Shown here: piece by piece, positions 9,794 to 19,550 of the stretch
How the letters are laid out: the number at the start of each line of letters is the position of its first letter
Numbering within the stretch: position 1 is the stretch's first letter
Assembly: GCF_008365295.1 (NCBI RefSeq)
Contig: NZ_CP043505.1
Coordinates: forward strand, 372,001-436,000
DNA: 64,000 nt
From: Agromyces intestinalis
GTDB taxonomy: Bacteria; Actinomycetota; Actinomycetes; Actinomycetales; Microbacteriaceae
Direction: 5' to 3'
Made by a program: the position numbers and the translations under genes
The notes under the pieces: generated by a model
Told to the model about the DNA's origin: nothing
Database searches by the model: none
The model's input: only the letters and a program-made list of their open reading frames with translations

Positions 9794-11320
9794 TCAGGCG
9801 AGCGCGCCGGCGCCGACGCGGAACGCGTCGAGCTGCCCTGCGAGTTCGGGCGAGACCAGCGCACGCACGCGTGTGCCATCGCCGACGTACTCGATCGACA
9901 GGACACGGGACGTCTCATGCAGGTTCGAGATCACCTCGCCGCGATCGTACGGCACCAGCAGATCGACCTCGACCGACGGGTCGGGCAGCATGCGCCCGAT
10001 CGCGTCGAGCACCTCGTCGACGCCCTCGCCGGTGCGAGCCGACGCGAACACGGCGTTCGGCTCGAGCCCGCGCAGCACGAGCCGCTCTTCCGGCGTGACG
10101 AGATCGGCTTTGTTGAACACCACGAGCTCGGGGAGGTCGCGCGCCCCGACCTCGCCGATCACGTCACGAACGGTCGCGATCTGCCCGGCGGGGTCGGGAT
10201 GCGCCGCGTCGACGACGTGCACGATGAGATCGGCGTCGCCGACCTCCTCGAGCGTCGAACGGAACGCCTCGACGAGCTGGTGGGGAAGGTTGCGCACGAA
10301 CCCGACCGTGTCGGCGATCGTGTACACCCGGCCGTCGGCGGTGGTGTTGCGACGCACGGTCGCGTCGAGGGTCGCGAACAGGGCGTTCTCGACGAGCACG
10401 CCCGCGCCCGTGATGCGGTTGAGCAGGCTCGACTTGCCGGCGTTCGTGTACCCGGCGATCGCGACCGACGGCACCGCATTGCGCTTGCGGTTCGCACGCT
10501 TGGCGTCTCGGGCCGGCTTCATGCCGGCGATCTGCCGACGCAGCTTGGCCATGCGGGTGTGGATGCGGCGACGATCGAGTTCGATCTTCGTCTCACCGGG
10601 GCCACGCGAACCCATGCCCGCTCCGGCGCCGCCGACCTGGCCACCGGCCTGACGGCTCATCGACTCGCCCCAGCCGCGCAGGCGCGGCAGCAGATACTCG
10701 AGCTGCGCGAGCTCGACCTGCGCCTTGCCCTCGCGGCTCTTGGCGTGCTGGCTGAAGATGTCGAGGATCACCGCGGTGCGGTCGATGACCTTCACCTTGA
10801 CCGCGTCCTCGAGGGCACGCCGCTGGCTCGGGGCGAGCTCGGTGTCGGCGACCACGGTGTCGGCGCCGAGGGCAGCGACGATGTGGCGCAGCTCTTCGAC
10901 CTTGCCGCGGCCCAGGTACGTGCTGGGGTCGGGGTGCGGCCGTCGCTGGAGGACGCCGTCGAGCACACGCGCGCCCGCGGTCTCGGCGAGCGCCGAGAGC
11001 TCGCGCAGCGAGTTCTCGGCTTCGTCGAGCGAGCCCTGCGAGTACACGCCGATGAGTACGACGTTCTCGAGACGCAGCTGCCGGTACTCGACCTCGGTGA
11101 CATCCTGCAGCTCGGTAGAGAGTCCGCTGACGCGCCGAAGCGCCGCGCGCTCGTCGCGGTCGAACTGCTCGCCGTCGGCCGAGGTGGCCGGCGAGGCATC
11201 CGTTCGCTGGATCGAGGTGGCGGTCGACGCGTCGAACCGAGTGACCTCGGCACGCTGCTCGACGCTGCGCAGCACGCGCTCGACGTCGTCGTCGTGGTGC
11301 TGGTGCGCGTCTTCGTTCAT
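9794..11320 (-). CDS. hflX: GTPase HflX, ribosome-associated
   Basis: A 508-residue GTPase that binds 50S subunits and rescues or splits stalled ribosomes. The N-terminal HflX domain contains DPSTYLGRGKVEEL and the GxGE(T/S)KIE-type segment SRGPGETKIELDRRRI. The G domain has the P-loop GYTNAGKSSLLN, switch element TADGRVYTIADTVGFV with DTVG, and base-recognition VFNKADL. ATG 11320 (MNEDAHQHHDD) was chosen since GTGGACAGG precedes it; the longer frame adds unconserved residues. The first 100 residues are acidic and poorly conserved. It is divergent from the RsmC-like gene. Confidence 0.95.
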   Translation of the reverse strand: MNEDAHQHHDDDVERVLRSVEQRAEVTRFDASTATSIQRTDASPATSADGEQFDRDERAALRRVSGLSTELQDVTEVEYRQLRLENVVLIGVYSQGSLDEAENSLRELSALAETAGARVLDGVLQRRPHPDPSTYLGRGKVEELRHIVAALGADTVVADTELAPSQRRALEDAVKVKVIDRTAVILDIFSQHAKSREGKAQVELAQLEYLLPRLRGWGESMSRQAGGQVGGAGAGMGSRGPGETKIELDRRRIHTRMAKLRRQIAGMKPARDAKRANRKRNAVPSVAIAGYTNAGKSSLLNRITGAGVLVENALFATLDATVRRNTTADGRVYTIADTVGFVRNLPHQLVEAFRSTLEEVGDADLIVHVVDAAHPDPAGQIATVRDVIGEVGARDLPELVVFNKADLVTPEERLVLRGLEPNAVFASARTGEGVDEVLDAIGRMLPDPSVEVDLLVPYDRGEVISNLHETSRVLSIEYVGDGTRVRALVSPELAGQLDAFRVGAGALA

Positions 11321-11365
11321 CCTGTCCACCCTACTTCGCTTTCCTGCGACCCGTCCCAGCTGGGA

Positions 11366-11371
11366 TAGGTT
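11366..11371 (+). promoter_or_regulatory. -10 hexamer TAGGTT, leaderless type
   Basis: TAGGTT lies 6 nt before ATG 11378 of the methyltransferase gene, with no Shine-Dalgarno sequence between. Confidence 0.5.
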
Positions 11372-11377
11372 CGCCGT

Positions 11378-11986
11378 ATGCCCCAGGAGCACTACTTCTC
11401 GCCGAGCCCCGCTGCGCCCGAATCGCTGCGCAGCATCCCGGTCCGGCTCGCGGGGCGCGACCTGGAGGTCGTCACCGCGCCCGCGGTGTTCAGCCCCGGC
11501 CACCTCGATGGCGGCACCGCGGTGCTACTCGACGAGGTTCCCGACCCGCCCGCGACCGGGCACCTGCTCGACCTCGGCTGCGGGTGGGGCGCGATCGCGA
11601 TGTCACTCGCGATCACCGCGCCCGAGGCGACGGTCTGGGCGGTCGACGTGAACGACCGGGCCCTCGACCTCGTGCGGCGCAACGCCGATCGTCACGGCCT
11701 GTCCAAGGTCAACGCGGTGCGACCCGACGGTGTTCCCGACGGCGTCGAGTTCGCGACAATCTGGTCGAACCCGCCGATCCGGGTCGGCAAGGCCGTCCTG
11801 CACGAGCTGATGCTCACCTGGCTGCCGCGCCTGCAGCGCGGTGGCACGGCGTGGCTCGTCGTGCAGAAGAACCTCGGCGCCGACTCGCTGCAGCGCTGGC
11901 TCGCCGAGCAGTTCGCCGACGGGTACGAGGTGTCGCGCGCGGCGACCTCGAAGGGGTTCCGGGTGCTGCGGGTCGACCGCGCGTGA
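11378..11986 (+). CDS. Class I SAM-dependent methyltransferase, RsmC-like
   Basis: A 202-residue Rossmann-fold methyltransferase. Motif I LLDLGCGWGAIAMSLA binds SAM, VWAVDVNDRALDLVRRNA is motif II, and SNPPIRVGKAVLHE is the motif IV N-P-P signature of amino-group N-methyltransferases acting on nucleic acids. It resembles the C-terminal catalytic half of RsmC/RlmG (16S or 23S rRNA m2G enzymes). The N-terminal pseudo-domain of E. coli RsmC is absent, as is usual in actinobacteria. rRNA guanine methylation is inferred and the target base is unknown. It is convergent with dapF, with 9 bp between stops. Confidence 0.86.
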   Translation: MPQEHYFSPSPAAPESLRSIPVRLAGRDLEVVTAPAVFSPGHLDGGTAVLLDEVPDPPATGHLLDLGCGWGAIAMSLAITAPEATVWAVDVNDRALDLVRRNADRHGLSKVNAVRPDGVPDGVEFATIWSNPPIRVGKAVLHELMLTWLPRLQRGGTAWLVVQKNLGADSLQRWLAEQFADGYEVSRAATSKGFRVLRVDRA

Positions 11987-11995
11987 GCGCGTCCG

Positions 11996-12886
11996 TCAGC
12001 CCAGCGCGAGCACGCCGTCGAACACGAGCTCAGCCGGGCCGCTCAGCCACACCCGCTCGCCCTCGTCCGAGGCGGTGACGCGCACGCCCAGTACGCCGCC
12101 CGGCACCTGCACGCGCCATTCATCTGGCGCGCCCGCGCCCGCCCAGTAGCGCACTGCGACGGCGGATGCCACGGCACCCGTGCCGCACGAGAGCGTCTCG
12201 CCCGACCCGCGCTCGTGGACCCGCATCCGGATCCGACCCACGCCGTCTTCGACGAGCGGATCGGCGGGCACCACGAACTCGACGTTCGCCCCGGCGAGCG
12301 GCGCGGGCTCGAGAACCGGCGCGTACCCGAGGTCGAGTCCGGCGAGCTCGTCATCATCGGCGAGGGCGACCACCACGTGCGGGTTGCCCACGTCGATGCC
12401 GAGCCCGGGCCGCGCGACGGGCAGTGACTTCGCACGCACGAGCGGCTCGGCCGCCTCGCCCTCGGCGAGTCGCCAGACGCCGAGGTCGGCCTCGAACCCG
12501 CCCGGAGCACGCCGCACGCGACGGACGCCGGCGCGAGTGCCGATCGCGATCGACTCGTCGTCGGCGAGTTCGACCAGCGCCTGGTCGATGAGGAACGCGG
12601 TGAACACGCGGATGCCGTTGCCGCACATCTCGGACACCGACCCGTCGGCGTTCCAGTAGTCCATGAACCACACCGCGCGGGGGTCGTCGGCCAGCGTCGC
12701 TGCGCCCTCGGGCAGGTGCCGCGAACGCACGGCGCGGATCAGCCCGTCGGCGCCCACCCCGAACCGCCGGTCGCAGATCGCGGCGATCTGGGTCGGGGTG
12801 AGATCGAGGTCGCCGTCGGGGTCGCTCACCAGCACGAAGTCGTTGCCGGTGCCCTGCCCCTTCGTGAACGCGAGGTCGAAGGACAT
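11996..12886 (-). CDS. dapF: Diaminopimelate epimerase
   Basis: A 296-residue PLP-independent racemase converting LL-DAP to meso-DAP for lysine and peptidoglycan. The two catalytic cysteines are visible in [10 protein letters not shown] and in [10 protein letters not shown], each from one symmetrical half. The start [14 protein letters not shown] is diagnostic. ATG 12886 has TAGACT 7 nt upstream, indicating a leaderless message. It stands last in the recA-recX-miaB-miaA-dapF chain but probably has its own promoter. dapA and dapB lie elsewhere in the same window, so lysine genes are scattered. Confidence 0.95.
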   Translation of the reverse strand: MSFDLAFTKGQGTGNDFVLVSDPDGDLDLTPTQIAAICDRRFGVGADGLIRAVRSRHLPEGAATLADDPRAVWFMDYWNADGSVSEMCGNGIRVFTAFLIDQALVELADDESIAIGTRAGVRRVRRAPGGFEADLGVWRLAEGEAAEPLVRAKSLPVARPGLGIDVGNPHVVVALADDDELAGLDLGYAPVLEPAPLAGANVEFVVPADPLVEDGVGRIRMRVHERGSGETLSCGTGAVASAVAVRYWAGAGAPDEWRVQVPGGVLGVRVTASDEGERVWLSGPAELVFDGVLALG

Positions 12887-12893
12887 GCGGTTC

Positions 12894-12899
12894 AGTCTA
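12894..12899 (-). promoter_or_regulatory. -10 hexamer TAGACT for dapF (leaderless type)
   Basis: TAGACT lies 7 nt before ATG 12886 in the 66-bp gap behind miaA. Confidence 0.5.
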
Positions 12900-12952
12900 G
12901 GGGCGCGCTCGGGCCGCCTCCCCCGTCGGCCCGGCCGGCCAACGCACCACGG

Positions 12953-13873
12953 CTACCCGAGCGCGACCTGGCGGGCCAGCTCCGCCGCACGCGCGTCGCG
13001 ATCGTCGGGATCGACGACGTATGCCGCGACGTAGCGCTTGAACCAGCTCACCTGCCTGCGGGCATAGACCCGGGTGAGCTGCTGGGTCTCGGCAATCGCG
13101 TCGGCCTCGGTCATCGCACCGTCGAGCTGCGCGAGCGCCTGCTGGTAGCCGATTGCCCGCCGCGCGGTCGCACCGTGTTCGATGCCGAGCGACACGAGAC
13201 CGCGGACCTCGTCGACGATGCCGTCGCGCCACATGAGCTCGACGCGGCGGTCGAGGCGCTCGACGAGGGTCGCGCGGTCGGCGCGCAGGTGCACGATGCG
13301 GTGCGGCCGCCACGGAACGGGCTCATCGGGAAGTCGGGCCGCCTTGGGTTCGCCCGTGAGCTCGATGACCTCGAGCGCACGCACGATGCGACGCCCGTTC
13401 TGCGCGTCGACCGCGGCGGCGGTGTCGGCGTCGATGGCTCGCAGCCGCGCGTGCAGCAGGCCGGGGCCCTGCGCTGCGAGCTCGCGCTCGAGGCGCGCTC
13501 GGATCGTGGCGTCCGTGCCCGGGAACCGGAAATCGTGGATCACGCCCGAGACGTACAGACCCGACCCGCCGACCAGCAACGCGACCGCGCCACGGGCGGT
13601 GATCGCATCGATGGTGTCGCGTGCGGCGGGCTGATAGCGCGCCACCGACGCCTCCTCGGTCACGTCGAGCACGTCGAGCAGGTGGTGCGGGATACCGCGA
13701 CGCTCGTCGACCGCGAGCTTCGCGGTGCCGATGTCCATGCCGCGGTAGAGCTGCATCGCGTCGGCGTTCACGACCTCGGCCGGACGGCCGTCGCGGGCGA
13801 ACGCCTCGGCGAGATCGAGAGCGAACGCCGACTTGCCCGCGCCCGTGGCACCGACGATCGCGATGAGGGTCAC
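12953..13873 (-). CDS. miaA: tRNA dimethylallyltransferase
   Basis: A 306-residue enzyme that prenylates A37 of tRNAs reading U-starting codons. The P-loop is [36 protein letters not shown] is the substrate-binding signature, and HHLLDVLDV and [10 protein letters not shown] are further family blocks. The C-terminal part ([13 protein letters not shown]) contacts the anticodon. It starts with GTG 13873, 11 bp after miaB, which performs the next modification step on the same base. A functional operon with miaB is therefore likely. Confidence 0.95.
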   Translation of the reverse strand: MTLIAIVGATGAGKSAFALDLAEAFARDGRPAEVVNADAMQLYRGMDIGTAKLAVDERRGIPHHLLDVLDVTEEASVARYQPAARDTIDAITARGAVALLVGGSGLYVSGVIHDFRFPGTDATIRARLERELAAQGPGLLHARLRAIDADTAAAVDAQNGRRIVRALEVIELTGEPKAARLPDEPVPWRPHRIVHLRADRATLVERLDRRVELMWRDGIVDEVRGLVSLGIEHGATARRAIGYQQALAQLDGAMTEADAIAETQQLTRVYARRQVSWFKRYVAAYVVDPDDRDARAAELARQVALG

Positions 13874-13884
13874 GTCGGAGGCCG

Positions 13885-15504
13885 TCAGCGCTGCGAGTCG
13901 CTCGGGTCGTAGATCGGCATGGTGCCGACGCCGGGCGAGACGAGCGGCTCACGACCGATGCGCAACGACGGCAGGCCGAGCGACACGCGCCCGGTCACGG
14001 CCGCCTCGCTCGCGCCCGGGTCTGCGGGGACCCCGCAGCTCTCGGCCTGCGAACGATCCCACGCGTCGCCCGCACGGGTGCGACGGATCGCCAGCGGCGC
14101 CCCGTCGACCGAGTCGGCGATGAGATGGAACGGCGCCGCCTGCGTGACGACGACCGAGACGACATCGCCGGGCCGCGGCACCGCCGAGCCCTCGGGAACC
14201 TCGAAATGCACGAGCCGGCTGTCTTCGGCGCGCCCGCTCAGGCGGTGCGTCTCAGCGTCCTTCTTGCCCTCGCCCGTCGAGACGAGCACCTCGACCGCGC
14301 GGCCGACGACCCGCTGGTTCTCTTCCCAGCTGATGCGCTCTTGCAGAGCGATGAGTCGTTCGTAGCGCTCTTGCACGACCTCTTTCGGAACCTGCTCGTC
14401 CATCGTCGCGGCGGGCGTGCCCGGGCGGATCGAGTACTGGAAGGTGAACGCGCTCGCGAACCGCGCCTGCTCGACGACGCGCAGCGTCGCCTGGAAGTCC
14501 TCCTCGGTCTCGCCGGGGAACCCGACGATGATGTCGGTCGAGATCGCCGCGTGCGGGATCTTCGCGCGCACCCGATCGAGGATGCCGAGGAACTTCTCGG
14601 AGCGGTACGAACGGCGCATCGCCCTCAGGATGCGATCGGAGCCCGACTGCAGCGGCATGTGCAACTGCGGCATGACGTTGGGTGTCTCGGCCATCGCGTC
14701 GATGACGTCGTCGGTGAAGGCCGCCGGGTGCGGGCTCGTGAACCGGATGCGCTCGAGGCCGTCGATCTGGCCGACAGCGCGCAGCAGCTTGCCGAACGCC
14801 TGCCGGTCGCCGAACTCGACGCCGTAGGAGTTCACGTTCTGGCCGAGCAGTGTCACCTCGATCGCACCGTCGTCGACGAGCGCCTGCACCTCGGCGAGGA
14901 CGTCGCCGGGGCGGCGGTCTTTCTCCTTGCCGCGCAGCGACGGCACGATGCAGAACGTGCAGGTGTTGTTGCAGCCGACCGAGATCGAGACCCAGCCGCT
15001 GTAGGTGGAGTCGCGCTTGGTCGGCAGCGTCGAGGGGAACACCTCGAGCGCGTCGAGGATCTCGAGCTGCGCCTCGTCGTTGTGCCGGGCGCGCTCGAGC
15101 AGGCTCGGCAGCGAGCCCATATTGTGGGTGCCGAAGACGACGTCGACCCACGGCGCCTTCTCGAGGATGACGTTCTTGTCCTTCTGGGCGAGGCAGCCGC
15201 CGACGGCGATCTGCATGCCGGCGTGCCGACGCTTGACCCCGGCGAGGTGGCCGAGATTGCCGTAGAGCTTGTTGTCGGCGTTCTCGCGCACGGCGCACGT
15301 GTTGATGACGACCACGTCGGGCTCGACGCCGTTCGCCGGCACATACCCGGCGGCCTCGAGCGAGCCCGAGAGCCGCTCGGAGTCGTGCACGTTCATCTGG
15401 CAGCCGAAGGTGCGTACCTCGTAGGTGCGTGGGCTGCACTCGGCCTCCTCGGCGGGCGCGAAGTCGGCGGCCCCGGCGAGCGGAGCCTCTCGAAGGGTGC
15501 TCAT
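13885..15504 (-). CDS. miaB: tRNA-2-methylthio-N6-dimethylallyladenosine synthase
   Basis: A 539-residue radical-SAM methylthiotransferase acting on i6A37 made by MiaA. The N-terminal cluster domain has its three cysteines in [23 protein letters not shown] and VGGCLAQKD. The radical-SAM CxxxCxxC is in [18 protein letters not shown], and a C-terminal TRAM region follows. It is about 60 residues longer than E. coli MiaB because of a C-terminal tail after the TRAM domain, as in other actinobacteria. ATG 15504 lies 12 bp after recX. A TAGACT hexamer 9 nt upstream overlaps the recX stop and may be an extra promoter. Confidence 0.95.
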   Translation of the reverse strand: MSTLREAPLAGAADFAPAEEAECSPRTYEVRTFGCQMNVHDSERLSGSLEAAGYVPANGVEPDVVVINTCAVRENADNKLYGNLGHLAGVKRRHAGMQIAVGGCLAQKDKNVILEKAPWVDVVFGTHNMGSLPSLLERARHNDEAQLEILDALEVFPSTLPTKRDSTYSGWVSISVGCNNTCTFCIVPSLRGKEKDRRPGDVLAEVQALVDDGAIEVTLLGQNVNSYGVEFGDRQAFGKLLRAVGQIDGLERIRFTSPHPAAFTDDVIDAMAETPNVMPQLHMPLQSGSDRILRAMRRSYRSEKFLGILDRVRAKIPHAAISTDIIVGFPGETEEDFQATLRVVEQARFASAFTFQYSIRPGTPAATMDEQVPKEVVQERYERLIALQERISWEENQRVVGRAVEVLVSTGEGKKDAETHRLSGRAEDSRLVHFEVPEGSAVPRPGDVVSVVVTQAAPFHLIADSVDGAPLAIRRTRAGDAWDRSQAESCGVPADPGASEAAVTGRVSLGLPSLRIGREPLVSPGVGTMPIYDPSDSQR

Positions 15505-15516
15505 GATCGCACCAGT

Positions 15517-16245
15517 CTACGAGCGTTCGGCGGGCAGCACCTTCGCGACGGCGTCGCGCACGACGTCGGATGGATAGCCTCGCCGCTGGAGGAACGCCGA
15601 CAGCCGGCGGTGTGCCGTGGCGGGTTCGAGCCCACGCAGCTGCCGCGCACGCCGCTCGGCGACCTCGAACGCCTGCGCACGCTCGGCATCGGGGTCGAGC
15701 TCGTCGACCGCCGCTCGCGCGACCGCCGGGTCGAGGCCACGGCGGGTGAGCTCGGACAGGATGGCGCCGCTGCCGCGACCGCGCCGAGTCGCCTGGACGT
15801 GTACGAGCTGCTCGGCCAGCCGCGCGTCATCGAGATACCCGAGTCGCTCGTACCGCTCGATCCACTCGTCGACCTCGACGTCGTCGAGCCCGTGCTCGAC
15901 GAGCACGTCGCGCACCTCGGCTATGGACAGCGACGAACGCCGCAACCGTGACACGACCAGCCGGTCGATGCGCGCGTCTCGTTCGGCGCCGGTCTCGGGT
16001 TCGGAGTCGTTGCGCGGATCGCGTTCGGCGCCCTCGACGAGAGCGAGGCCGCGACGAGGTCGCGACCCGGCCGTGTCACCGCGCCGAAGCACCGGATGCC
16101 GCGCGTCGCGCGGCGCAGACGCCTCGAGTTCGCCGAGCGCGTCGGCGTCGTCGCGACCGGCGACGGCGCCGGGCCTCTCACCCGGCACCGCCCACGGCAG
16201 GTACGAGACCGAGGCGAGGTGCTCGTTCGACGACGCGTCGCTCAT
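15517..16245 (-). CDS. recX: RecX, regulator of RecA
   Basis: A 242-residue protein that inhibits RecA filament growth. The conserved helical repeats occupy the C-terminal two thirds: LRRSSLSIAEVRDVLVEHG, YERLGYLDDARLAEQ and FLQRRGYPSDVVRDAV. The first 80 residues are a variable Arg/Asp/Glu-rich extension, making it longer than the usual 150-170. ATG 16245 was preferred because GGAGAGG precedes it. A TTG at 16290 would overlap the recA stop but lacks a better site. It follows recA by about 40 bp and so shares its SOS promoter. Confidence 0.9.
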   Translation of the reverse strand: MSDASSNEHLASVSYLPWAVPGERPGAVAGRDDADALGELEASAPRDARHPVLRRGDTAGSRPRRGLALVEGAERDPRNDSEPETGAERDARIDRLVVSRLRRSSLSIAEVRDVLVEHGLDDVEVDEWIERYERLGYLDDARLAEQLVHVQATRRGRGSGAILSELTRRGLDPAVARAAVDELDPDAERAQAFEVAERRARQLRGLEPATAHRRLSAFLQRRGYPSDVVRDAVAKVLPAERS

Positions 16246-16286
16246 GCGGGCCTCTCCTCGGTCTCGTGTGGTGGTGCTGGTGTGCG

Positions 16287-17345
<1,059 letters not shown>

Positions 17346-17553
17346 CGGTGGGCTCCTTCATGCTCGGTGTGGCTGCCTTCAGACTGTCGATCCGTGCGCC
17401 GGGCCGTGACCCGGCACGTTTCTCGACAAGGCTTGGCGGATGGTTCCGACGTCTCCGACCGTATGGTCACCCTCCGACATTGGCCCGCATCGCTGCGTTG
17501 GATGTGGAGAGCGACGCCGGCGCCGCCCGCTGGGGAGGACATTACCGGGTTCA

Positions 17554-17569
17554 CCGAACGGATGTTCGA
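17554..17569 (-). promoter_or_regulatory. SOS box upstream of recA
   Basis: CCGAACGGATGTTCGA carries the palindrome CGAAC-N4-GTTCG of the actinobacterial LexA operator. It lies in the 261-bp gap between recA and the DUF3046 gene. The rest of that gap shows no open frame that I trust. Confidence 0.85.
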
Positions 17570-17606
17570 AGGACGCGCCGCGTGTCGAACACGCGTTCGG
17601 GCGCGC

Positions 17607-17834
17607 TCAGCGCCCGGGGCGCTCGCGATGCTCGGGTCCGTGCCGTCGCTCGACCGGGACATCCATCGCCGCGCACAGCGCCGCCCACACGTCGCGAGGC
17701 GCCGCGCCCGCCGCGAGCGCCTCGCGCGCGGTGCGCCCGCCGAAGGTCTCGAGCCCGACGTCGCCGATGACGACCGCGCCGTACGCGGCGCCGAACTCCT
17801 GATCGACGGCGAACTGGAACTCGCTCAGCTTCAC
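17607..17834 (-). CDS. DUF3046 family protein
   Basis: A 75-residue acidic protein of unknown function. VKLSEFQFAVDQEFG, LETFGGRTAREALAAG and APRDVWAALCAAMDVP are the conserved blocks of DUF3046, a family found next to recA in actinobacteria. GTG 17834 was chosen because GAGGGAG lies 8 nt upstream; the frame could begin three codons earlier but would touch that site. A perfect hairpin separates it from clgR, so it probably has its own transcription start. A link to DNA repair is suggested only by its place. Confidence 0.85.
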   Translation of the reverse strand: MKLSEFQFAVDQEFGAAYGAVVIGDVGLETFGGRTAREALAAGAAPRDVWAALCAAMDVPVERRHGPEHRERPGR

Positions 17835-17857
17835 GGCCGGCACTCCCTCGGAAACAG

Positions 17858-17889
17858 ACGATCGGCCGGTCGAAGGACCGGCCGATCGT
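17858..17889 (-). terminator. Intrinsic terminator after clgR
   Basis: Perfect 14-bp arms (17858-17871, 17876-17889) around a GAAG tetraloop, followed in the minus direction by CTGTTT. It stands between the clgR stop and the DUF3046 start and should stop clgR transcripts. Confidence 0.85.
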
Positions 17890-17904
17890 GGGACGACGTC
17901 TGCG

Positions 17905-18213
17905 TCAGCGAACCATCATGTCCGCGTCGAATTCCGCGACGAGCTCCTCGGGGAGGCTGTCGGGAACCTGAGTGAGGCCCTCGAGCACCGCGATGCGGTC
18001 GCCCACCTCGTGCATGATCACCGAGATGGGCGTGTCGAGCGCCTCGGCGACCGAGGCGAGGATCTCGCTCGAGGCCTCTTTCTGACCCCGCTCGACCTCG
18101 CTCAGGTAGCCGAGCGCGACACTGGCCTTGCTCGCCACCTGGCGGAGGGTGCGGCCCTTCTGCAACCGGAAGTCCCGCAGCACATCGCCGATCTCCTGTC
18201 GAACCAGAACCAT
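17905..18213 (-). CDS. clgR: ClgR-like XRE transcriptional regulator
   Basis: A 102-residue helix-turn-helix protein. The DNA-binding domain runs from about residue 8 to 65 (DVLRDFRLQKGRTLRQVASKA, then LGYLSEVERGQKEAS). This matches ClgR, the activator of clp protease genes in Corynebacterium, Streptomyces and Mycobacterium. ATG 18213 has a strong AAGGAGG. The C-terminal tail ends in hydrophobic residues (ADMMVR); ClgR turnover by ClpP is known in relatives. It sits at its usual place between cinA and recA. Its regulon here is inferred. Confidence 0.88.
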   Translation of the reverse strand: MVLVRQEIGDVLRDFRLQKGRTLRQVASKASVALGYLSEVERGQKEASSEILASVAEALDTPISVIMHEVGDRIAVLEGLTQVPDSLPEELVAEFDADMMVR

Positions 18214-18246
18214 CGGAACCTCCTTCGTCTCATCGAGCCGACTCGT

Positions 18247-18262
18247 GAGGGGCGTACCCCTC
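18247..18262. repeat. Short perfect palindrome upstream of clgR
   Basis: GAGGGG-CGTA-CCCCTC lies 34 bp before the clgR start, close to a TAGAGT hexamer. It could be an operator or an mRNA hairpin; nothing in the sequence decides. Confidence 0.4.
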
Positions 18263-18338
18263 GCGTCCTCGTACTCTAAGCCTTCCACACTGGAGTTTCC
18301 GTGTGAACCTGCGATGTGTAACAGGCTGTTCACGAAGG

Positions 18339-18929
18339 CTATTCCGCGACCCGATCGGGCAGCTTCTCGAGCGCAACGAGGCACGCTGCGACCGCCGCCC
18401 GCACCGTCGCCGCTCGGATCGCGGCACGGTCGCCGTCGAGGTGCAGCGCCGTCACCTCCACCTCGCCGCCGGCGAGTACGGCGATGAAGACGGTGCCGGG
18501 CGGTCGACCGTCTTGGGGATCGGGCCCGGCGACGCCCGTCGTCGCGATCGCGAGCTCGGCCGGGCGGCCCTCGACGGCGAGCACACGGGCCACGCCGAGC
18601 GCCATCTGGCTCGCGACCTCGGCGTGCACGGCGCCCTCGCGTGCGAGCAGCGCGCCGTCGACCCCGAGCACCGAGCGCTTGACGGCGGTGTCGTAGGCGA
18701 CCACGGCTCCCGACAGCGTCTTGGATGCCCCGGGGATCCGCACGAGCTCCGCGGCCAGCGCCCCACCGGTGAGCGACTCGGCGATCGCGATCCGAAGGCC
18801 TCGTCGGGTCGACTCGGCGACGAGGCGCGCGGTGGGGTCGACCGAGTCGCCCGCAGCCACGGCACCGGTGCGGCCTGCCGAGTCGCCCGCGGTCACGGCA
18901 CCGGTCGCCTCGCCTCGCGCTTCGCTCAC
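18339..18929 (-). CDS. pncC: Nicotinamide-nucleotide amidohydrolase (CinA C-terminal domain only)
   Basis: A 196-residue single-domain CinA protein that would deamidate NMN to nicotinic acid mononucleotide. The family core is IAIAESLTGGALAAEL, GAVVAYDTAVKRSVLGV, GVARVLAVEGRPAELAIATTGVAGPDPQDGRPPGTVFIA. The N-terminal CinA/COG1058 domain is absent, as is common in actinobacteria. Its first 35 residues contain a 12-codon tandem duplication (GAVTAGDS/GAVAAGDS). The start overlaps the pgsA stop as ATGA. Competence-linked roles of CinA should not be assumed here. Confidence 0.9.
   Translation of the reverse strand: MSEARGEATGAVTAGDSAGRTGAVAAGDSVDPTARLVAESTRRGLRIAIAESLTGGALAAELVRIPGASKTLSGAVVAYDTAVKRSVLGVDGALLAREGAVHAEVASQMALGVARVLAVEGRPAELAIATTGVAGPDPQDGRPPGTVFIAVLAGGEVEVTALHLDGDRAAIRAATVRAAVAACLVALEKLPDRVAE
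18844..18915. repeat. 36-bp imperfect tandem duplication in pncC
   Basis: Two 36-bp units begin with GAGTCGCCCGC at 18844 and 18880. They keep frame (12 codons) and encode the repeated start of PncC. The second unit is degraded near its end. Confidence 0.75.
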
Positions 18930-19528
18930 GCGTCCTCGCGCTCGGCGCGGGCGAGTCGCACCGCGTCGCGCACGTACAGCAGCCCCGACCAGACGGTGAG
19001 CACGAGCGCGATCGCCATGAGCACCACGTTGACCCAGGCGAACCAGTCGCCGAGCAGGGCCGGGAACGGCGCGAGCGCGAACGAGATCGCGACCGCTTGG
19101 GCGACCGTCTTCAGCTTGCCGCCCGAGGACGCCGGCACGACGGTGCCGCGGCCGAGCTCGACCAACCGCCAGACCGTGATGCCGACCTCACGCACGATGA
19201 TGAGGCCGGTGACCCACCACGGCACCTCGCCGAGAATCGAGAGGCAGACGAGCGCACCGCTGGTCAACAGCTTGTCGGCGATCGGGTCGAGGATCTTGCC
19301 GAGGTCGGTGACCAGGCCTCGGCTGCGCGCCAGGTATCCGTCGACCCAGTCGGTCGAGATCGCGATCACGAACAGCGCGGTGGCCGCCCAACGCAGGCCG
19401 CTGCCCTCGCCCGCGTCGGCGAGCAGCAGCCAGAAGAACACCGGCGCGAGCAGGATCCGCACGATCGTGATCGCGTTCGGGAGGTTCCAGTTCGACGAGC
19501 GCGCGGCACCGTCGGCGGGGGTCGTCAT
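18926..19528 (-). CDS. pgsA: CDP-diacylglycerol-glycerol-3-phosphate 3-phosphatidyltransferase
   Basis: A 200-residue integral membrane enzyme of the CDP-alcohol phosphotransferase family, making phosphatidylglycerol phosphate. The signature D-x2-D-G-x2-A-R-x8-G-x3-D-x3-D is fully present, from DWVDGYLARSRG on to ILDPIAD. About five or six hydrophobic segments are visible. ATG 19528 is preceded by TATCCT at 7 nt, so the mRNA is probably leaderless. It is coupled by a 4-bp overlap to pncC. Confidence 0.92.
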   Translation of the reverse strand: MTTPADGAARSSNWNLPNAITIVRILLAPVFFWLLLADAGEGSGLRWAATALFVIAISTDWVDGYLARSRGLVTDLGKILDPIADKLLTSGALVCLSILGEVPWWVTGLIIVREVGITVWRLVELGRGTVVPASSGGKLKTVAQAVAISFALAPFPALLGDWFAWVNVVLMAIALVLTVWSGLLYVRDAVRLARAEREDA

Positions 19529-19535
19529 GGTGCCA

Positions 19536-19541
19536 AGGATA
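19536..19541 (-). promoter_or_regulatory. -10 hexamer TATCCT for pgsA (leaderless type)
   Basis: TATCCT lies 7 nt before ATG 19528 in the 22-bp gap behind ftsK. Confidence 0.45.
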
Positions 19542-19550
19542 GCCGTCGGA

